Assembly (NCBI GenBank): GCA_012517355.1
Contig: JAAYVD010000040.1
Location: forward strand, 23,624-87,623
DNA from: Candidatus Rifleibacteriota bacterium
GTDB lineage: Bacteria; Muiribacteriota; Ozemobacteria; Ozemobacterales; Ozemobacteraceae
DNA length: 64,000 bases
Reading direction: 5' to 3'
Part shown: piece by piece, positions 10,764 through 19,439 of the stretch
Numbering within the stretch: the first letter of the stretch is position 1
Layout of the letters: each line of letters starts with the position of its first letter
Program-made: the position numbers and the translations under genes
The notes under the pieces: model-generated
The model's input: only the letters and a program-made list of their open reading frames with translations
Databases searched by the model: none
Told to the model about the DNA's origin: nothing

Positions 10764-10904
10764 AGGGATGTGTCGCCTCCGGGGGAGGCAGGGAATTCTA
10801 CCTCAGACCCCCTGTTCCCGGAAACCCCCAGGGTTCATGCCCAGGAGCAGCGACCGGCAATCTTCCTCTCTTCCCTGCTCTCGGCCTCTCAATTCTCTTT
10901 CTCC

Positions 10905-11170
10905 GCCCTGAGCGGATAGCCACCTTCGCCCCTTCCCCTCCTTCTCCCTTTCTCCTTTTCCTGCTTTTCTCTTCTCCGTTCCTGGCCTCCTGATTCTCTC
11001 TCTCCGTCATGAGATGGTAGCCACCTTCGCCCCTTCCCCCGCTTCTCCCTTTCTCCTTTTCCTGCTTTTCTCTTCTCCGTTCCTGGCCTCCAGAAGGCCT
11101 TTCTCCGCCAATGGCCCAGGGAGCCACTTTCGCTCCTTCCGCCCTCTTCTCCCTTTCTCCTTGATTCGCG
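10905..11170. repeat. Pyrimidine-rich ~102-bp tandem repeat island
   Basis: Between the phosphatase and the sigma54 activator, the plus strand is almost pure C/T. A unit beginning AGCCACYTTCGCYCCTTCC recurs at 10918, 11019 and 11122 (spacing 101 and 103). Each copy carries the internal phrase CTTCTCCCTTTCTCC; the first two also share TTTTCCTGCTTTTCTC. No convincing gene lies here. It belongs to a family of similar islands at 42.3, 56.0-56.8 and 63.3 kb. Confidence 0.75.
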
Positions 11171-11176
11171 GGGTTC

Positions 11177-14100
11177 TCAAAGTCGGGAGCTCTCCTCTCT
11201 CTCGAGTATGAGGACGGTGAAGTCGTCGGGCAGTGGCTCTCCGGAGCGGACGAAGGGGTGGTGGTCGAGGATGTCGCAGCAGGCGGCGGGGGCGGGCAGG
11301 GGTGGGCGGGTGCCGAACCAGGCGCCGAGGGTCTGGAACCCGTCATCGCCATCGATGCTGAGCGATTCGGCGAGGCCGTCGGTGTAGAAGATCAGCCGTT
11401 CGCCTGGTTCCAGCCGCAGGGTCAGGGGCGTGACCCGCACGTCCGGCCGGATGCCGAGCAGTCGGCCCCCCGTGGATACCAGCTCGGGAGGGCGGCCGGG
11501 CGACTGGCGGAAGGGGAAGGGGTGGCCGCAGTTGAACAGGGTGAGATCGCGGGTGGCGAGGTCCACCTCGACCACGCAGGCGGTCATGAGCAGGGGGTGG
11601 CTGAAGTGGTCGGGGGTGATGGCGCGCAGCACGCGGTTCAGGGCGGTGACCAGCTCGAGGGGCGGGCGCCCGGCGGCGGCATGTTCGGCGAACAGACCCT
11701 TGGCGATCGCCATGCCCAGGGCGGCAGGGACCCCGTGGCCGGTCACATCGCCGATCACGATCAGCAGCCGGTCTTCCCCGCACGGCTGGAAGTCGAAATA
11801 GTCGCCTCCCAGCTGGGATGCGGGAAGAGACCGTCCGGCCACCCGGAATCCACGCGCCGACAAGGGCTCCTTTGGCAGGAGGCGGGCCTGCACCTCGCGG
11901 CCCATCGAGACCTCCTCCAGGTTGGCGGTCATCACGTTGAACAGGGCGGTCAGATCGCCCAGTTCGTCGGGGTCGGGCAGAGGAACCCGGTGGGTGAGCC
12001 GGCCTCCTTGCACGGCGGCGACGCCCGTGGCGAGCGCCTCGACGGGGGCGAGGAACTTGCGCGCCAGCAGGGTCCCGAAGAACCCGGCGAGGCCGCAGAC
12101 CAGCGCCCCGAACCCCAACAGGCGCTGTCGCAGGCCGGCGATCTCGGCCTGGATGCCGGTCAGGGGCTTGACCGCCACCAGCAGGAACTGGTCCAGCAGC
12201 CGGGCCGGGAAGGCGGTGACCACGCAGGGCTGTCCCTTGTAGGTGATCAGATCGTGGGCCAGCCGCTGCTTCATCAAAAAGACCCGGAAGAAGGCGCGGA
12301 AATCGCGCCCCAGGGGGCGTCGCGGCCAGGACGGGTAGACCTGCCGGACGCTGGCCAGCGGCCGCGTCGGGTGCCGGACCACCTCCCAGTTGGGATACCG
12401 GCGGATCCACATCAGCTCGGTGCCGTCGTCGAGCGGCTGGGCGGGGACCGACCGGCGCAGGTGGCGGCGCACCAGGTCTCCCCGGTCCCAGAGGGCGGTG
12501 AACAGGTAGTCGGCCTCCCCGTCCCGGTTGCGCAGGACGCGGAAATAGAAGGAACCCTTCAGGTTGGCCAGCTCGAGGGGGATCATGACCGATTCGTTGC
12601 CTTCCAGCCCCTCCATGAAGCCGGCCCGTTCCTCGGGGGGAAGGAAGCCCAGCATCAGGTCGGTCTCCAGCAGGAGCCGGCTGCTGCCCAGGGTTTCGTC
12701 GTGGGTGATCGACCGCCACAGCGACAGGCTCAGGGCGGCGAACCCTTTCTGGCCCAGTTCCAGGGGGTTGCGGACGATCGGCAGCGGCACCTCGCGCCCG
12801 TCGGAGGCCAGCAGGCGGGCCTCCTCGACCTTGGCCCCGTTCAGGAAGGGGACCAGGCGGTCGACCATGGCCAAAAGATCGCGGGGCCGGGCCGGGGTGG
12901 TGGCGGGGATCTGGCGCTGGAGGTCGACCTCCCAGCGGCGGGTCACCAACGGGAACTTGAGGTCGATCTCGTTCAGCAGCAGGGCGTTGTGCTGCATGGC
13001 GGTCTGCACGAGCAGGTCCTCCCGTTCCCCCAGCCAGGCGTCGATGACGAAGATCAGCAGAGTGAGCGGGCCGGCGGTCGAGCCCAGGAACAGGGCCAGC
13101 AGCTTCCAGCGGATCGACAGCCAGGGCAGGCGGGGGCGGGCCAGGATCCAGCAGAGGCCGAGACAGGCGGCCAGCAGCCCGGCGGCGGCGGCGGCGCGGA
13201 ACCGGAACACCAGGAGGGAGGGGTCCTCGGGGTCGGGCGCGCCTGCGGAGGGTCGGAAGGCGAAGGAGCCGGGGGAAGAGGCATTGGTGGCGGTCCGACC
13301 AACATTCCCAGGAGGAGCGGCATCGGGCTTTCCGGCGGCCCAGTGCGTGCCCGATGGGGTGGCGTGGGGGGTGCCCGGGCCGAAGGGAAGGGAGGCCACC
13401 AGGCGGAAGCGCGTGTTGATCATGGCCACCGACCACAGGCGGCCGGCGGCCCGGAATTCCTTGCGGGGCTCGTTCTCGTAGCGCACCGCCATCTCGGCGA
13501 CCTGCGGGGGCGCGGCCGTGGCGTCGGGGCCGAGGACCCGCACCCCGACCATGTCGACGACGTCGATCCGGATGCCGCGGCGGGCGGCGTGGCCGGCCAG
13601 GGTGTCGAGGGCCATCAGGGGCGAGAAGCCGGCCTTGTGGACGTTGGCGAAGACGGCGAAGCGTGGGTCGAAATGCTGGAAGAGCCAGGTCTTGTGCGGG
13701 CCCAGGGAGGTTTCGATCCAGCCCGACCCGATCTGTTCGAGGCGCGGGCGGGCGCGGGAAGTCAGGCCGAGGAAGCGGGCGACGATCGGCAGCCGGTCGT
13801 CGAACGGCAGGTAGCCATGGCGGTAGTAGTGTCGCAGCATCTCCCAGAATTCCCGGGCGGCCCGTCGCGATTCGAGGCCGCCGAACTGGGCGCGCACCAC
13901 GCCCTGGCCGTCGAGGAGGGTGAAGGTGAACAGGCTGGGGAACCGCCGCCAGAGCTGCCCGAGGCGCGCCTTCAGGTAGGGCAGCGGGCGCGGCCGGCGG
14001 GCGGCGCGGCGGGCCAGGGTGGTCAGGCTGCGCTTGAGCAGGTGCTCGGGGTCGGTGTTGGGCAGGACCAGCGACAGTTCACGGTCGAGGCGGGCGAAGG

Positions 14101-14260
14101 CGCGCCGTTCGGCGGCGGCCTCGCGGATCCCGGCCAGGTACCGGAGGGCGGCGTCCGCCAGCAGGCAGGGGATCACGCCCAGGAACAGCAGGACGAGCAG
14201 GGCGGGACCGGCGACGCGGGTGAAACCCCTTTCCTGCCCCTCTTCGGTCACCGCTCCCAT
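11177..14260 (-). CDS. Membrane PP2C/SpoIIE phosphatase with HAMP domain
   Basis: The 1027-residue sensor phosphatase has an N-terminal membrane helix (GPALLVLLFLGVIPCLLAD), a long periplasmic region, two helices near 370-420, a second extracytoplasmic region and a fourth helix (GFGALVCGLAGFFGTLLA). A HAMP linker (GGRLTHRVPLPDPDELGDL) leads into a PP2C-type SpoIIE domain from ~790 to the end. Metal-binding aspartates appear in QLGGDYFDFQ and VIGDVTGHG. Such enzymes dephosphorylate STAS anti-anti-sigma proteins in partner-switching pathways; a STAS gene lies 3 kb away at 17336, but linkage is inference. The frame is open far upstream, but ATG 14260 (or 14269) is chosen because TATAAT lies immediately before; the mRNA may be leaderless. 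Confidence 0.88.
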   Translation of the reverse strand: MGAVTEEGQERGFTRVAGPALLVLLFLGVIPCLLADAALRYLAGIREAAAERRAFARLDRELSLVLPNTDPEHLLKRSLTTLARRAARRPRPLPYLKARLGQLWRRFPSLFTFTLLDGQGVVRAQFGGLESRRAAREFWEMLRHYYRHGYLPFDDRLPIVARFLGLTSRARPRLEQIGSGWIETSLGPHKTWLFQHFDPRFAVFANVHKAGFSPLMALDTLAGHAARRGIRIDVVDMVGVRVLGPDATAAPPQVAEMAVRYENEPRKEFRAAGRLWSVAMINTRFRLVASLPFGPGTPHATPSGTHWAAGKPDAAPPGNVGRTATNASSPGSFAFRPSAGAPDPEDPSLLVFRFRAAAAAGLLAACLGLCWILARPRLPWLSIRWKLLALFLGSTAGPLTLLIFVIDAWLGEREDLLVQTAMQHNALLLNEIDLKFPLVTRRWEVDLQRQIPATTPARPRDLLAMVDRLVPFLNGAKVEEARLLASDGREVPLPIVRNPLELGQKGFAALSLSLWRSITHDETLGSSRLLLETDLMLGFLPPEERAGFMEGLEGNESVMIPLELANLKGSFYFRVLRNRDGEADYLFTALWDRGDLVRRHLRRSVPAQPLDDGTELMWIRRYPNWEVVRHPTRPLASVRQVYPSWPRRPLGRDFRAFFRVFLMKQRLAHDLITYKGQPCVVTAFPARLLDQFLLVAVKPLTGIQAEIAGLRQRLLGFGALVCGLAGFFGTLLARKFLAPVEALATGVAAVQGGRLTHRVPLPDPDELGDLTALFNVMTANLEEVSMGREVQARLLPKEPLSARGFRVAGRSLPASQLGGDYFDFQPCGEDRLLIVIGDVTGHGVPAALGMAIAKGLFAEHAAAGRPPLELVTALNRVLRAITPDHFSHPLLMTACVVEVDLATRDLTLFNCGHPFPFRQSPGRPPELVSTGGRLLGIRPDVRVTPLTLRLEPGERLIFYTDGLAESLSIDGDDGFQTLGAWFGTRPPLPAPAACCDILDHHPFVRSGEPLPDDFTVLILEREESSRL

Positions 14261-14267
14261 GCGGGCC

Positions 14268-14273
14268 ATTATA
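14268..14273 (-). promoter_or_regulatory. TATAAT -10 box of the PP2C phosphatase gene
   Basis: A perfect TATAAT on the minus strand sits 7 bases before ATG 14260. Transcription would therefore begin at or next to the start codon, with no room for a ribosome binding site. No good -35 is visible at 16-18 bp spacing. Confidence 0.5.
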
Positions 14274-14559
14274 CACAACGGGGCCGGTGCCAACATCAGG
14301 ATGGCGACCCGCCCGCCGGGCCGCGTCGCCGAAGAAGAGGACGACGCCTGGCCCGGGAAGAGCCGGAGCCACACTCCCCTCACCTGGTGGCCTGATACGG
14401 GAATGTCCCATCGGCCAGGTTTTTCCTGCAGCGGGTGGCCAATCCATCCGCCCGGAACAAATGGGGGTGGACCTCCAGGCACGAAGCCGGCAAACACGGA
14501 ACCGGGTGGGGCGGTTTCCCTTGGTGTCGATGAATGGTCACGCGACCAGGGGTTGGTGG

Positions 14560-14565
14560 TATCAT
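14560..14565 (+). promoter_or_regulatory. TATCAT -10-like box of the HEAT-like gene
   Basis: TATCAT lies 20 bases before ATG 14586 in the divergent intergenic region (14261-14585). Start of transcription would fall near 14572, leaving a short leader containing GGGGAT. No clear -35 is visible. The rest of the 325-base gap holds nothing I can identify. Confidence 0.35.
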
Positions 14566-14585
14566 GGGCCGGGGATGAACCGCAC

Positions 14586-17324
14586 ATGGGTGTGACGCCC
14601 GAGTTGAGGGATCTTTCGGCTCCCGTGCTCTCCTTCCGCCTGTTCTTCCTGGAATGGGCGATCCGGGAGGGGTCGGGGCGGGAGCTGCTGCGGGCCCTGG
14701 AGGCCCACCGCAAGGTCGAGACCGACGAGGAGTGCCTGCTGCTGCTCGGCCATGCCATGGCGGCCGTGCGCGCGCGGCCGGCGGCCCGGCCCGCTCCCGT
14801 GGCGCTCGACCAGGCCGCGCTCGACTCCTTCCCCGAGCGGTTCAGCCTGGCCACTCCCGAGCGCAAGCTCGCGATGCTGGCGGAACTGCCGGCCGCGGCG
14901 CGGCCTGCGCTCGTTCCCCGCGCCACCCCCCTGGTGGAGCGGGAAACCGACCCGGCCGTGACCGCCGCCCTCCTGCGGGCCTTCGCCGGGCACTGGCGGC
15001 CGGGAGACGGCGCCGTGCTCGAGGGGAAGCTGGCCTCGTCCTTCCTGTCGGTGCGCCTGGCCGCCCTCGACGTGCTGCAGCAGGCGGCCCCCGACCGGCT
15101 GGGCGACCGCCTGCCCGGCCTGCTCGCCTCCCCCGACCCGCGCACGCGGGCCCTGGCCATCGGCGGACTGGCCCGCCTCGATGCCGAAGCCGCCCTCGAA
15201 CACCTCGAGGCGATGCTCGAAGAGGGCGACGAACACGCGCGCCAGAGCGCCCTCGGCTGCCTGCTGCATTTCCCGTTCGAGCGGGTCAAGCCGCTGCTGA
15301 TCCGGTTCCTGGCCGCCGAAACGCGGCCCGCGCTGATCGGGATGGCAGGGCTCCATTTCGCCATCAACCCCGACCCGCTGGCCCCCTTCCAGCTCTGGGA
15401 GCTCCTCGAGTCGGCCGGGGTGGCCCGGGCCACCCTCCTGCACGGGATCTTCGACCAGGCCTGCCAGGCCCTCGAACGAGCCGGAACCCTCGGCCCGGGG
15501 CTGGCCGCCTGGCAGGAGAAGCTGCTGGCCTGGCGGAAACGCCGGGCGGCCGCCCGCCGCGTCATGACGGTGATCTCCGAGGTCGTCTTTTCGCGGGAAC
15601 TGGAAGACCTCGACCCCGCTTCGCCCCGCTTCGCCGGTCTCGAACCCTCCCTGGTCGAGGCCACCTTCCGCGACGCCCTCTCGTGGGACCTGCCCCCCGA
15701 CCTCAGGCAACGCCTCGCGGCGATCGTGGAACCCCCCCCCACCGCCAGCCCGGCGGTCCCCGACTCCCCCGCCCCGCCCGCACCAACCGCCGGGGCCTTG
15801 CCTGCTCCTCCGCCGGCTTCCATGCCCACGGTCCCCTCCCCAGCCGCGGCCCGGGCGGAAGCCTCGCCGCCCGCCACCCCGCCGGCCGCTCTCACCGCTG
15901 ACTCGCAGCCGTCTTCCCCTTCCGCGGTCACCACCTCCGTCGCCTCTCCAGCAGCCCTTCCCGCTGTTCCCCTTCCCCCCTCCGCGGTGGCCCGGGTCGA
16001 TGCTCCGCCTCCGGCCACGACGACAGGGGCTCCCCCAGCGGTTTTTGAGCCTGCCTCGACGACGGCGCCTCCCCTCCTGCCGATTTCCTCCCCGGCTGCC
16101 ACAGTGATGTCGGCGCCCTCCTGGCCGGCATCCTCCCCGTCGGCCGCCGCCCCCGCCGCCCCGTTCGACCTGGCCGGCCTGCCTCCCGACGAGGCCATCC
16201 GACGGGTGGGATCCTGGACCGCCGCCGATCGGGAAGCGGCCCGGCCCGCCCTGGCCACGCTGCTCCGTGGCCGGGACACCCCGCCCGACCTGCTGGCCGC
16301 CGCCCTGCGCACGGCCGTGCGGCTCGGCCTGGACGGCTTCGCCGACGAGGCCGAACGGGCCCTCAAAGCCCAGGAAGGGAAGCTGCCGGCGGCCGCCCTC
16401 GACTATCTCGGGCGGTTCGATGCCGACCGGGCCTCTTTGCTCCTGGGCCGGTTCCTGGCCTCTCCCGATTTGCGGGTGAAGACGACCGCCCTGGGCATCC
16501 TGCAGCGGTTTGACGCCGGGCGCGCCCTGTCAATCGTCGAGGCCATGCTGGCGGGTTCGGGGGGAACCCAGCCCGCCGCGGCCATTTCCTGCCTCGTCCG
16601 GTTCGATTTCGCCCTGGTGCGGCCCCGGTTGTTTTCCTTCCTTTCGGCCAACGGCCGGCTCGACCTGTTGGTGCAGGGCCTGGCCCTGTTCCGGGCCAAC
16701 CCCGACCCGGAAAACCTCTACGACCTGTTCCGTCTCGAACGGCTGGTGCCTTCGGAACAGGCCGCCGAGGTCCGGAAGACGCGCCAGGACAACGAACGTC
16801 TCCTGCTGGAGCTGGGCCTGGCGACCGGCGAGTCGCTCGGCCTTCTGACCGCCGGATTCGAGCGCCGGTACGCCGCCGAGACCGCCCGGGCCAGGTCTCC
16901 CGCCGCCCCCTACACCCTGCGGGCCCTTCGCCGCCAAGGACGGCCCGCTGCCGCCGACGGCCCACCCACCATCTGGGGGGTGTCCCCGCCTGTCCTGGCG
17001 GGGGCCGTGGCCCTGGCGGTGGCCGGGCTCACCCTGTGGTGGGCCACCTCCGGCCTCGCGCCGGCGGCCGCCCCGGGGGGAACGACCCGGGCCGGTCCCG
17101 TGCTGGCCACCGCCACCCGCGTGCAGGGGGTGGTGGAGAGTTGCCAGCCCGACGGCACGGTGGTGCTGCAGTCGGCTTCGGGGCCGCGGTTCCTGTTGTT
17201 GCCCGACGGTTCCCGGCTGGCCGGCGTGAAGGCCGGTGACCGTCTCCTGGTGACCCTGGTCCCCTTCCGGGTCACCCCCGCCGGACTCGTTCTGGCCCAG
17301 GCGCAGAGCCTGGAAAAGCAGTGA
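14586..17324 (+). CDS. HEAT-repeat-like membrane protein with Pro/Ala/Ser linker
   Basis: The 912-residue protein has two alpha-helical repeat blocks. The first (~40-330) contains phrases such as ALAIGGLARLDAEAALEHLE and QSALGCLLHFPFERVKPLLI that resemble HEAT repeats. A linker rich in Pro, Ala and Ser spans ~382-521. A second HEAT-like block (~525-760) follows (ALDYLGRFDADRASLLLGRF). One membrane helix (VLAGAVALAVAGLTLWWA, ~803-820) precedes a small beta-rich C-terminal domain. The repeats face the cytoplasm if the N-terminus is inside. ATG 14586 is chosen although the frame is open earlier, because upstream sequence runs through the divergent promoter region. It is 11 bases from the STAS gene and probably co-transcribed. 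Function unknown. Confidence 0.7.
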   Translation: MGVTPELRDLSAPVLSFRLFFLEWAIREGSGRELLRALEAHRKVETDEECLLLLGHAMAAVRARPAARPAPVALDQAALDSFPERFSLATPERKLAMLAELPAAARPALVPRATPLVERETDPAVTAALLRAFAGHWRPGDGAVLEGKLASSFLSVRLAALDVLQQAAPDRLGDRLPGLLASPDPRTRALAIGGLARLDAEAALEHLEAMLEEGDEHARQSALGCLLHFPFERVKPLLIRFLAAETRPALIGMAGLHFAINPDPLAPFQLWELLESAGVARATLLHGIFDQACQALERAGTLGPGLAAWQEKLLAWRKRRAAARRVMTVISEVVFSRELEDLDPASPRFAGLEPSLVEATFRDALSWDLPPDLRQRLAAIVEPPPTASPAVPDSPAPPAPTAGALPAPPPASMPTVPSPAAARAEASPPATPPAALTADSQPSSPSAVTTSVASPAALPAVPLPPSAVARVDAPPPATTTGAPPAVFEPASTTAPPLLPISSPAATVMSAPSWPASSPSAAAPAAPFDLAGLPPDEAIRRVGSWTAADREAARPALATLLRGRDTPPDLLAAALRTAVRLGLDGFADEAERALKAQEGKLPAAALDYLGRFDADRASLLLGRFLASPDLRVKTTALGILQRFDAGRALSIVEAMLAGSGGTQPAAAISCLVRFDFALVRPRLFSFLSANGRLDLLVQGLALFRANPDPENLYDLFRLERLVPSEQAAEVRKTRQDNERLLLELGLATGESLGLLTAGFERRYAAETARARSPAAPYTLRALRRQGRPAAADGPPTIWGVSPPVLAGAVALAVAGLTLWWATSGLAPAAAPGGTTRAGPVLATATRVQGVVESCQPDGTVVLQSASGPRFLLLPDGSRLAGVKAGDRLLVTLVPFRVTPAGLVLAQAQSLEKQ

Positions 17325-17335
17325 AGGAGGATCCC

Positions 17336-17731
17336 ATGTCGTCCCACCCCAGCACGCCTGACGGCCAGACCCCGCCGCCGTCGTTCGCCATCACCCCGCG
17401 GGAGCAGGACGGGATCCCCGTCTTCGTCTTTTCCGGGTATTGCACGGCCGAAGCCGGCCGCCAGGTGGCCGTCCTGGTCGAGCAGGTCATGCAGCCTCCC
17501 CGGCGCGGCATGGTCTGGGATTTCTCCACCTGCCGCCTGATCAACAGCCCCGGAGTGGTCGCCTTGATGGAAGTGGCCCTGCGGGTGGTCGATGATTTCC
17601 GGTGCCGGCTGGTGATCACCGGTGTCGATGCCACGCAGATCTCGGTGTTCCGCATGGCGGGCGTGTTCCCGGTCGCCGACCTGGCCCCTTCCCTCGAGGA
17701 AGCCTTGGTGCAGGCGGGAAAGGGATCCTGA
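17336..17731 (+). CDS. STAS-domain protein (anti-sigma factor antagonist-like)
   Basis: The 131-residue protein has a single STAS fold: EQDGIPVFVFSGYCTAEAG, then VWDFSTCRLINSPGVVALME, where the serine of NSPG occupies the usual phosphorylation position. A strong ribosome binding site (AAGGAGGATCCC) sets the ATG at 17336. The gene follows the HEAT-like membrane protein by 11 bases. In partner switching such a protein would be phosphorylated by an RsbW-like kinase and dephosphorylated by a PP2C enzyme. A kinase (47035-47523) and a phosphatase (11177-14260) are both in the window but not adjacent, so pairing is inference. Confidence 0.82.
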   Translation: MSSHPSTPDGQTPPPSFAITPREQDGIPVFVFSGYCTAEAGRQVAVLVEQVMQPPRRGMVWDFSTCRLINSPGVVALMEVALRVVDDFRCRLVITGVDATQISVFRMAGVFPVADLAPSLEEALVQAGKGS

Positions 17732-17763
17732 AAGAAAAACCATGATCCGCATTAAGGCTTGCC

Positions 17764-17867
17764 GAAGGGGCTTTGCCCCTTCACCCCACCAGGGCCGATG
17801 GCCCTGGACCCTTTCTGCTGGCGAGGTGAACGCTGACGCGTCCACCTCGCGGAAGCTCCGCTTCGCG
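17764..17867. repeat. Cluster of four consecutive hairpins
   Basis: Four inverted repeats follow one another after the STAS gene. They are GAAGGGGC/GCCCCTTC (17764-17771 and 17775-17782), CCAGGGCC/GGCCCTGG (17789-17796 and 17800-17807), CGAGGTG/CACCTCG (17822-17828 and 17843-17849, with an inner ACGC/GCGT), and CGCGGAAGC/GCTTCGCG (17848-17867, one bulge). Loops of the first two are three bases. There is no T-tract, so these are not ordinary terminators. Confidence 0.7.
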
Positions 17868-17906
17868 GTTCGTTAGCCCTGGACCGGACGGAAGGAAAAA
17901 AAAGTG

Positions 17907-17933
17907 TTACGGAGGGGCGGGGGGTTTCCGTAA
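17907..17933. promoter_or_regulatory. Inverted repeat upstream of the lipoprotein/ECF sigma cluster
   Basis: TTACGGA (17907-17913) and TCCGTAA (17927-17933) form a perfect 7-bp inverted repeat with a 13-base centre, about 90 bases before the lipoprotein start. GGAACC at 17954-17959 resembles an ECF sigma -35 element, which would fit autoregulation by the sigma factor two genes on. The -10 is not clear. Confidence 0.35.
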
Positions 17934-18020
17934 TCGGGGTGAAAGCGGATCGAGGAACCCAAACGACCCCGCCCCACGCGACCCGAACGAGTTGACCGAA
18001 CCGATGAAAGGAGCCCGACC

Positions 18021-18281
18021 ATGAACTTCCGGAAAGCGGCCCGCGGAACCCTCTTCCTGACCCTGATGCTGATCGTCGCCACCACCCTGACCGGCTGCGA
18101 CGCGCAAAAATTCTTCTCCACCCTGTCCACCATCATGCAGACCGTCGTGCAGGTCGTGGGCCTGGTCTCGATGTTCGCCGAGGCGGGCGGGTGCGATTCC
18201 GGCTGCTCCCCGTGCGACTCCCCCTGTTCGCCCTGCCCGCCCTGCTCGCCCTGCTCCGTGCCCGCCCCCGACTGCGAATGA
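18021..18281 (+). CDS. Small lipoprotein with Cys-rich C-terminal tail
   Basis: The 86-residue protein has a lipoprotein signal ending LTGC, with lipidated Cys26. A hydrophobic helical middle (IMQTVVQVVGLVSMFAEAGG) precedes a tail in which CSPC or similar is repeated (CDSGCSPCDSPCSPCPPC), giving about nine more cysteines. AAAGGAG is well placed before ATG 18021. Its stop overlaps the ATG of the ECF sigma gene (ATGA), so it is translationally coupled to it. The tail could bind metal or form disulphides. It may be the periplasmic sensor or a target of the sigma/anti-sigma pair. I know no matching family. Confidence 0.75.
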   Translation: MNFRKAARGTLFLTLMLIVATTLTGCDAQKFFSTLSTIMQTVVQVVGLVSMFAEAGGCDSGCSPCDSPCSPCPPCSPCSVPAPDCE

Positions 18282-18844
18282 CCAACGCCCCCGGAACCCA
18301 GCCGGCGCCAGTTCCCACGGATGCGGACCTGGTCGCCCAGGTCCGGGCCGGCCGGCGCGAAGGGTTCGAACCCCTCGTGCGCCGCCATGTCCCGAGCCTG
18401 CTGGGGTTCCTGCGCTACCTGGGGGTGCCCGCCGACCTGCAGGACGATCTCGTCCAGGAGACCTTCACGCGGGCCTTCGAGCGGCTGGACCAGTATGACG
18501 TGCGGCGCCCCTTCGTCTCCTGGCTGCTGGGCATCGCCCGGAACCAGTTCTACGACCACTGCCGCAAACACAGCCGCGACCGCCGCGAGCCCCCGCCGCC
18601 CGACCCCGAGCGGGTCGAGGCGATCGAGGAGACGGTGCTGGGGAACCTCAGCGTGGAAGCCATTCTCCATTCCCTGCCCGCCGATGCCCGCCTGCTGGTC
18701 GAGCTCCGGATTTTCCGGGAACTGCCGTTCGCCGAGATCGGCGCCACCATGGGTGTTGCGGAAGGCCCCCTGCGGGTGCGCTTCCAGAGAGTGATGGCCC
18801 GCCTGCGCCAGGCGGCCCGGGAGGTGAAGGTCCGTGAATCCTGA
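18278..18844 (+). CDS. ECF RNA polymerase sigma factor
   Basis: The 188-residue sigma70-family protein has region 2 (FEPLVRRHVPSLLGFLRYLG, then DDLVQETFTRAFERLDQYD and RPFVSWLLGIARNQFYDH). Region 4 follows (LPADARLLVELRIFRELPFAEIGATMGVAEGPLRVRFQR). Lack of regions 1 and 3 and the small size mark it as an extracytoplasmic-function sigma. The ATG overlaps the lipoprotein stop. Its own end overlaps the start of a zinc-binding anti-sigma-like gene by 11 bases, the usual sigma/anti-sigma arrangement. Confidence 0.92.
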   Translation: MTNAPGTQPAPVPTDADLVAQVRAGRREGFEPLVRRHVPSLLGFLRYLGVPADLQDDLVQETFTRAFERLDQYDVRRPFVSWLLGIARNQFYDHCRKHSRDRREPPPPDPERVEAIEETVLGNLSVEAILHSLPADARLLVELRIFRELPFAEIGATMGVAEGPLRVRFQRVMARLRQAAREVKVRES

Positions 18845-19439
18845 AACCATGTGCTCCGAGTTTGCCGACGAGCTGGTCAGCTCCGGGCCCCCGTCACCGG
18901 CCCTGGCCGGCCACCTGGCCGCCTGCACGGCCTGCCGTGAGACGCGCGAGGCCACCATCGCCGCCCGGGCGGTCGGTTCGACCGTGCCGGTCGCCGAGGT
19001 CGATCGCCTGACCGCCCGGGTGCTGGCCCATCTCGGGCCACACCCGGCCGCTTCGCCCGTGTCCCCGGCCCCGGCTGTCACTGCATCGCCAGCGTTGGCC
19101 GCGCCGGCCCCGGCCGTCCCGGGGTCACCGATTCCCGCGCGGCCCGCCTTTCCCGGCTCGTCCGGCTCCCCCCTGCCGCCGGGCTCGTCCCCTGCCGCCG
19201 CCGGTTCCCCTTCGGATGGCGCTTCCCCATCGGCCGCCCAGCCGGTCCTGGTCGGCCTGGCCGTAGGCCTGGCCCTGGCGGGGCTTGTGTGGTGGGGGTT
19301 CCAACCGCCGCCCGCCGGCCTTCCCCCCGCCGTACCGGAAGCGGGACGGCCGGTGGCCGCCGTCGCCTCGGCCGGGGCGCCGGTTTCCCTGACCGCCAGC
19401 GGCCCGCGACTCGTCATCCCCTCCCCCGACCAGGAATGA
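18834..19439 (+). CDS. Zinc-binding membrane anti-sigma factor
   Basis: The 201-residue protein starts with a short helical domain carrying H-x3-C-x2-C (HLAACTAC), the zinc anti-sigma signature. A long Pro/Ala/Ser linker and a membrane helix near 138-157 (VLVGLAVGLALAGLVWWGF) lead to a short periplasmic tail. It should hold the adjacent ECF sigma at the membrane until signalled. I use GTG 18834, which overlaps the sigma gene; ATG 18849 is an alternative. Its stop again overlaps the next ATG. Confidence 0.85.
   Translation: MNPETMCSEFADELVSSGPPSPALAGHLAACTACRETREATIAARAVGSTVPVAEVDRLTARVLAHLGPHPAASPVSPAPAVTASPALAAPAPAVPGSPIPARPAFPGSSGSPLPPGSSPAAAGSPSDGASPSAAQPVLVGLAVGLALAGLVWWGFQPPPAGLPPAVPEAGRPVAAVASAGAPVSLTASGPRLVIPSPDQE

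Noticed and set aside
14261..16366. Very long minus-strand open frame continuing upstream of the PP2C phosphatase
   Set aside because: It is the antisense of the HEAT-like gene. Its residues are Arg/Ser/Ala-biased, and a TATAAT with a start codon at 14260 separates it from the real gene.
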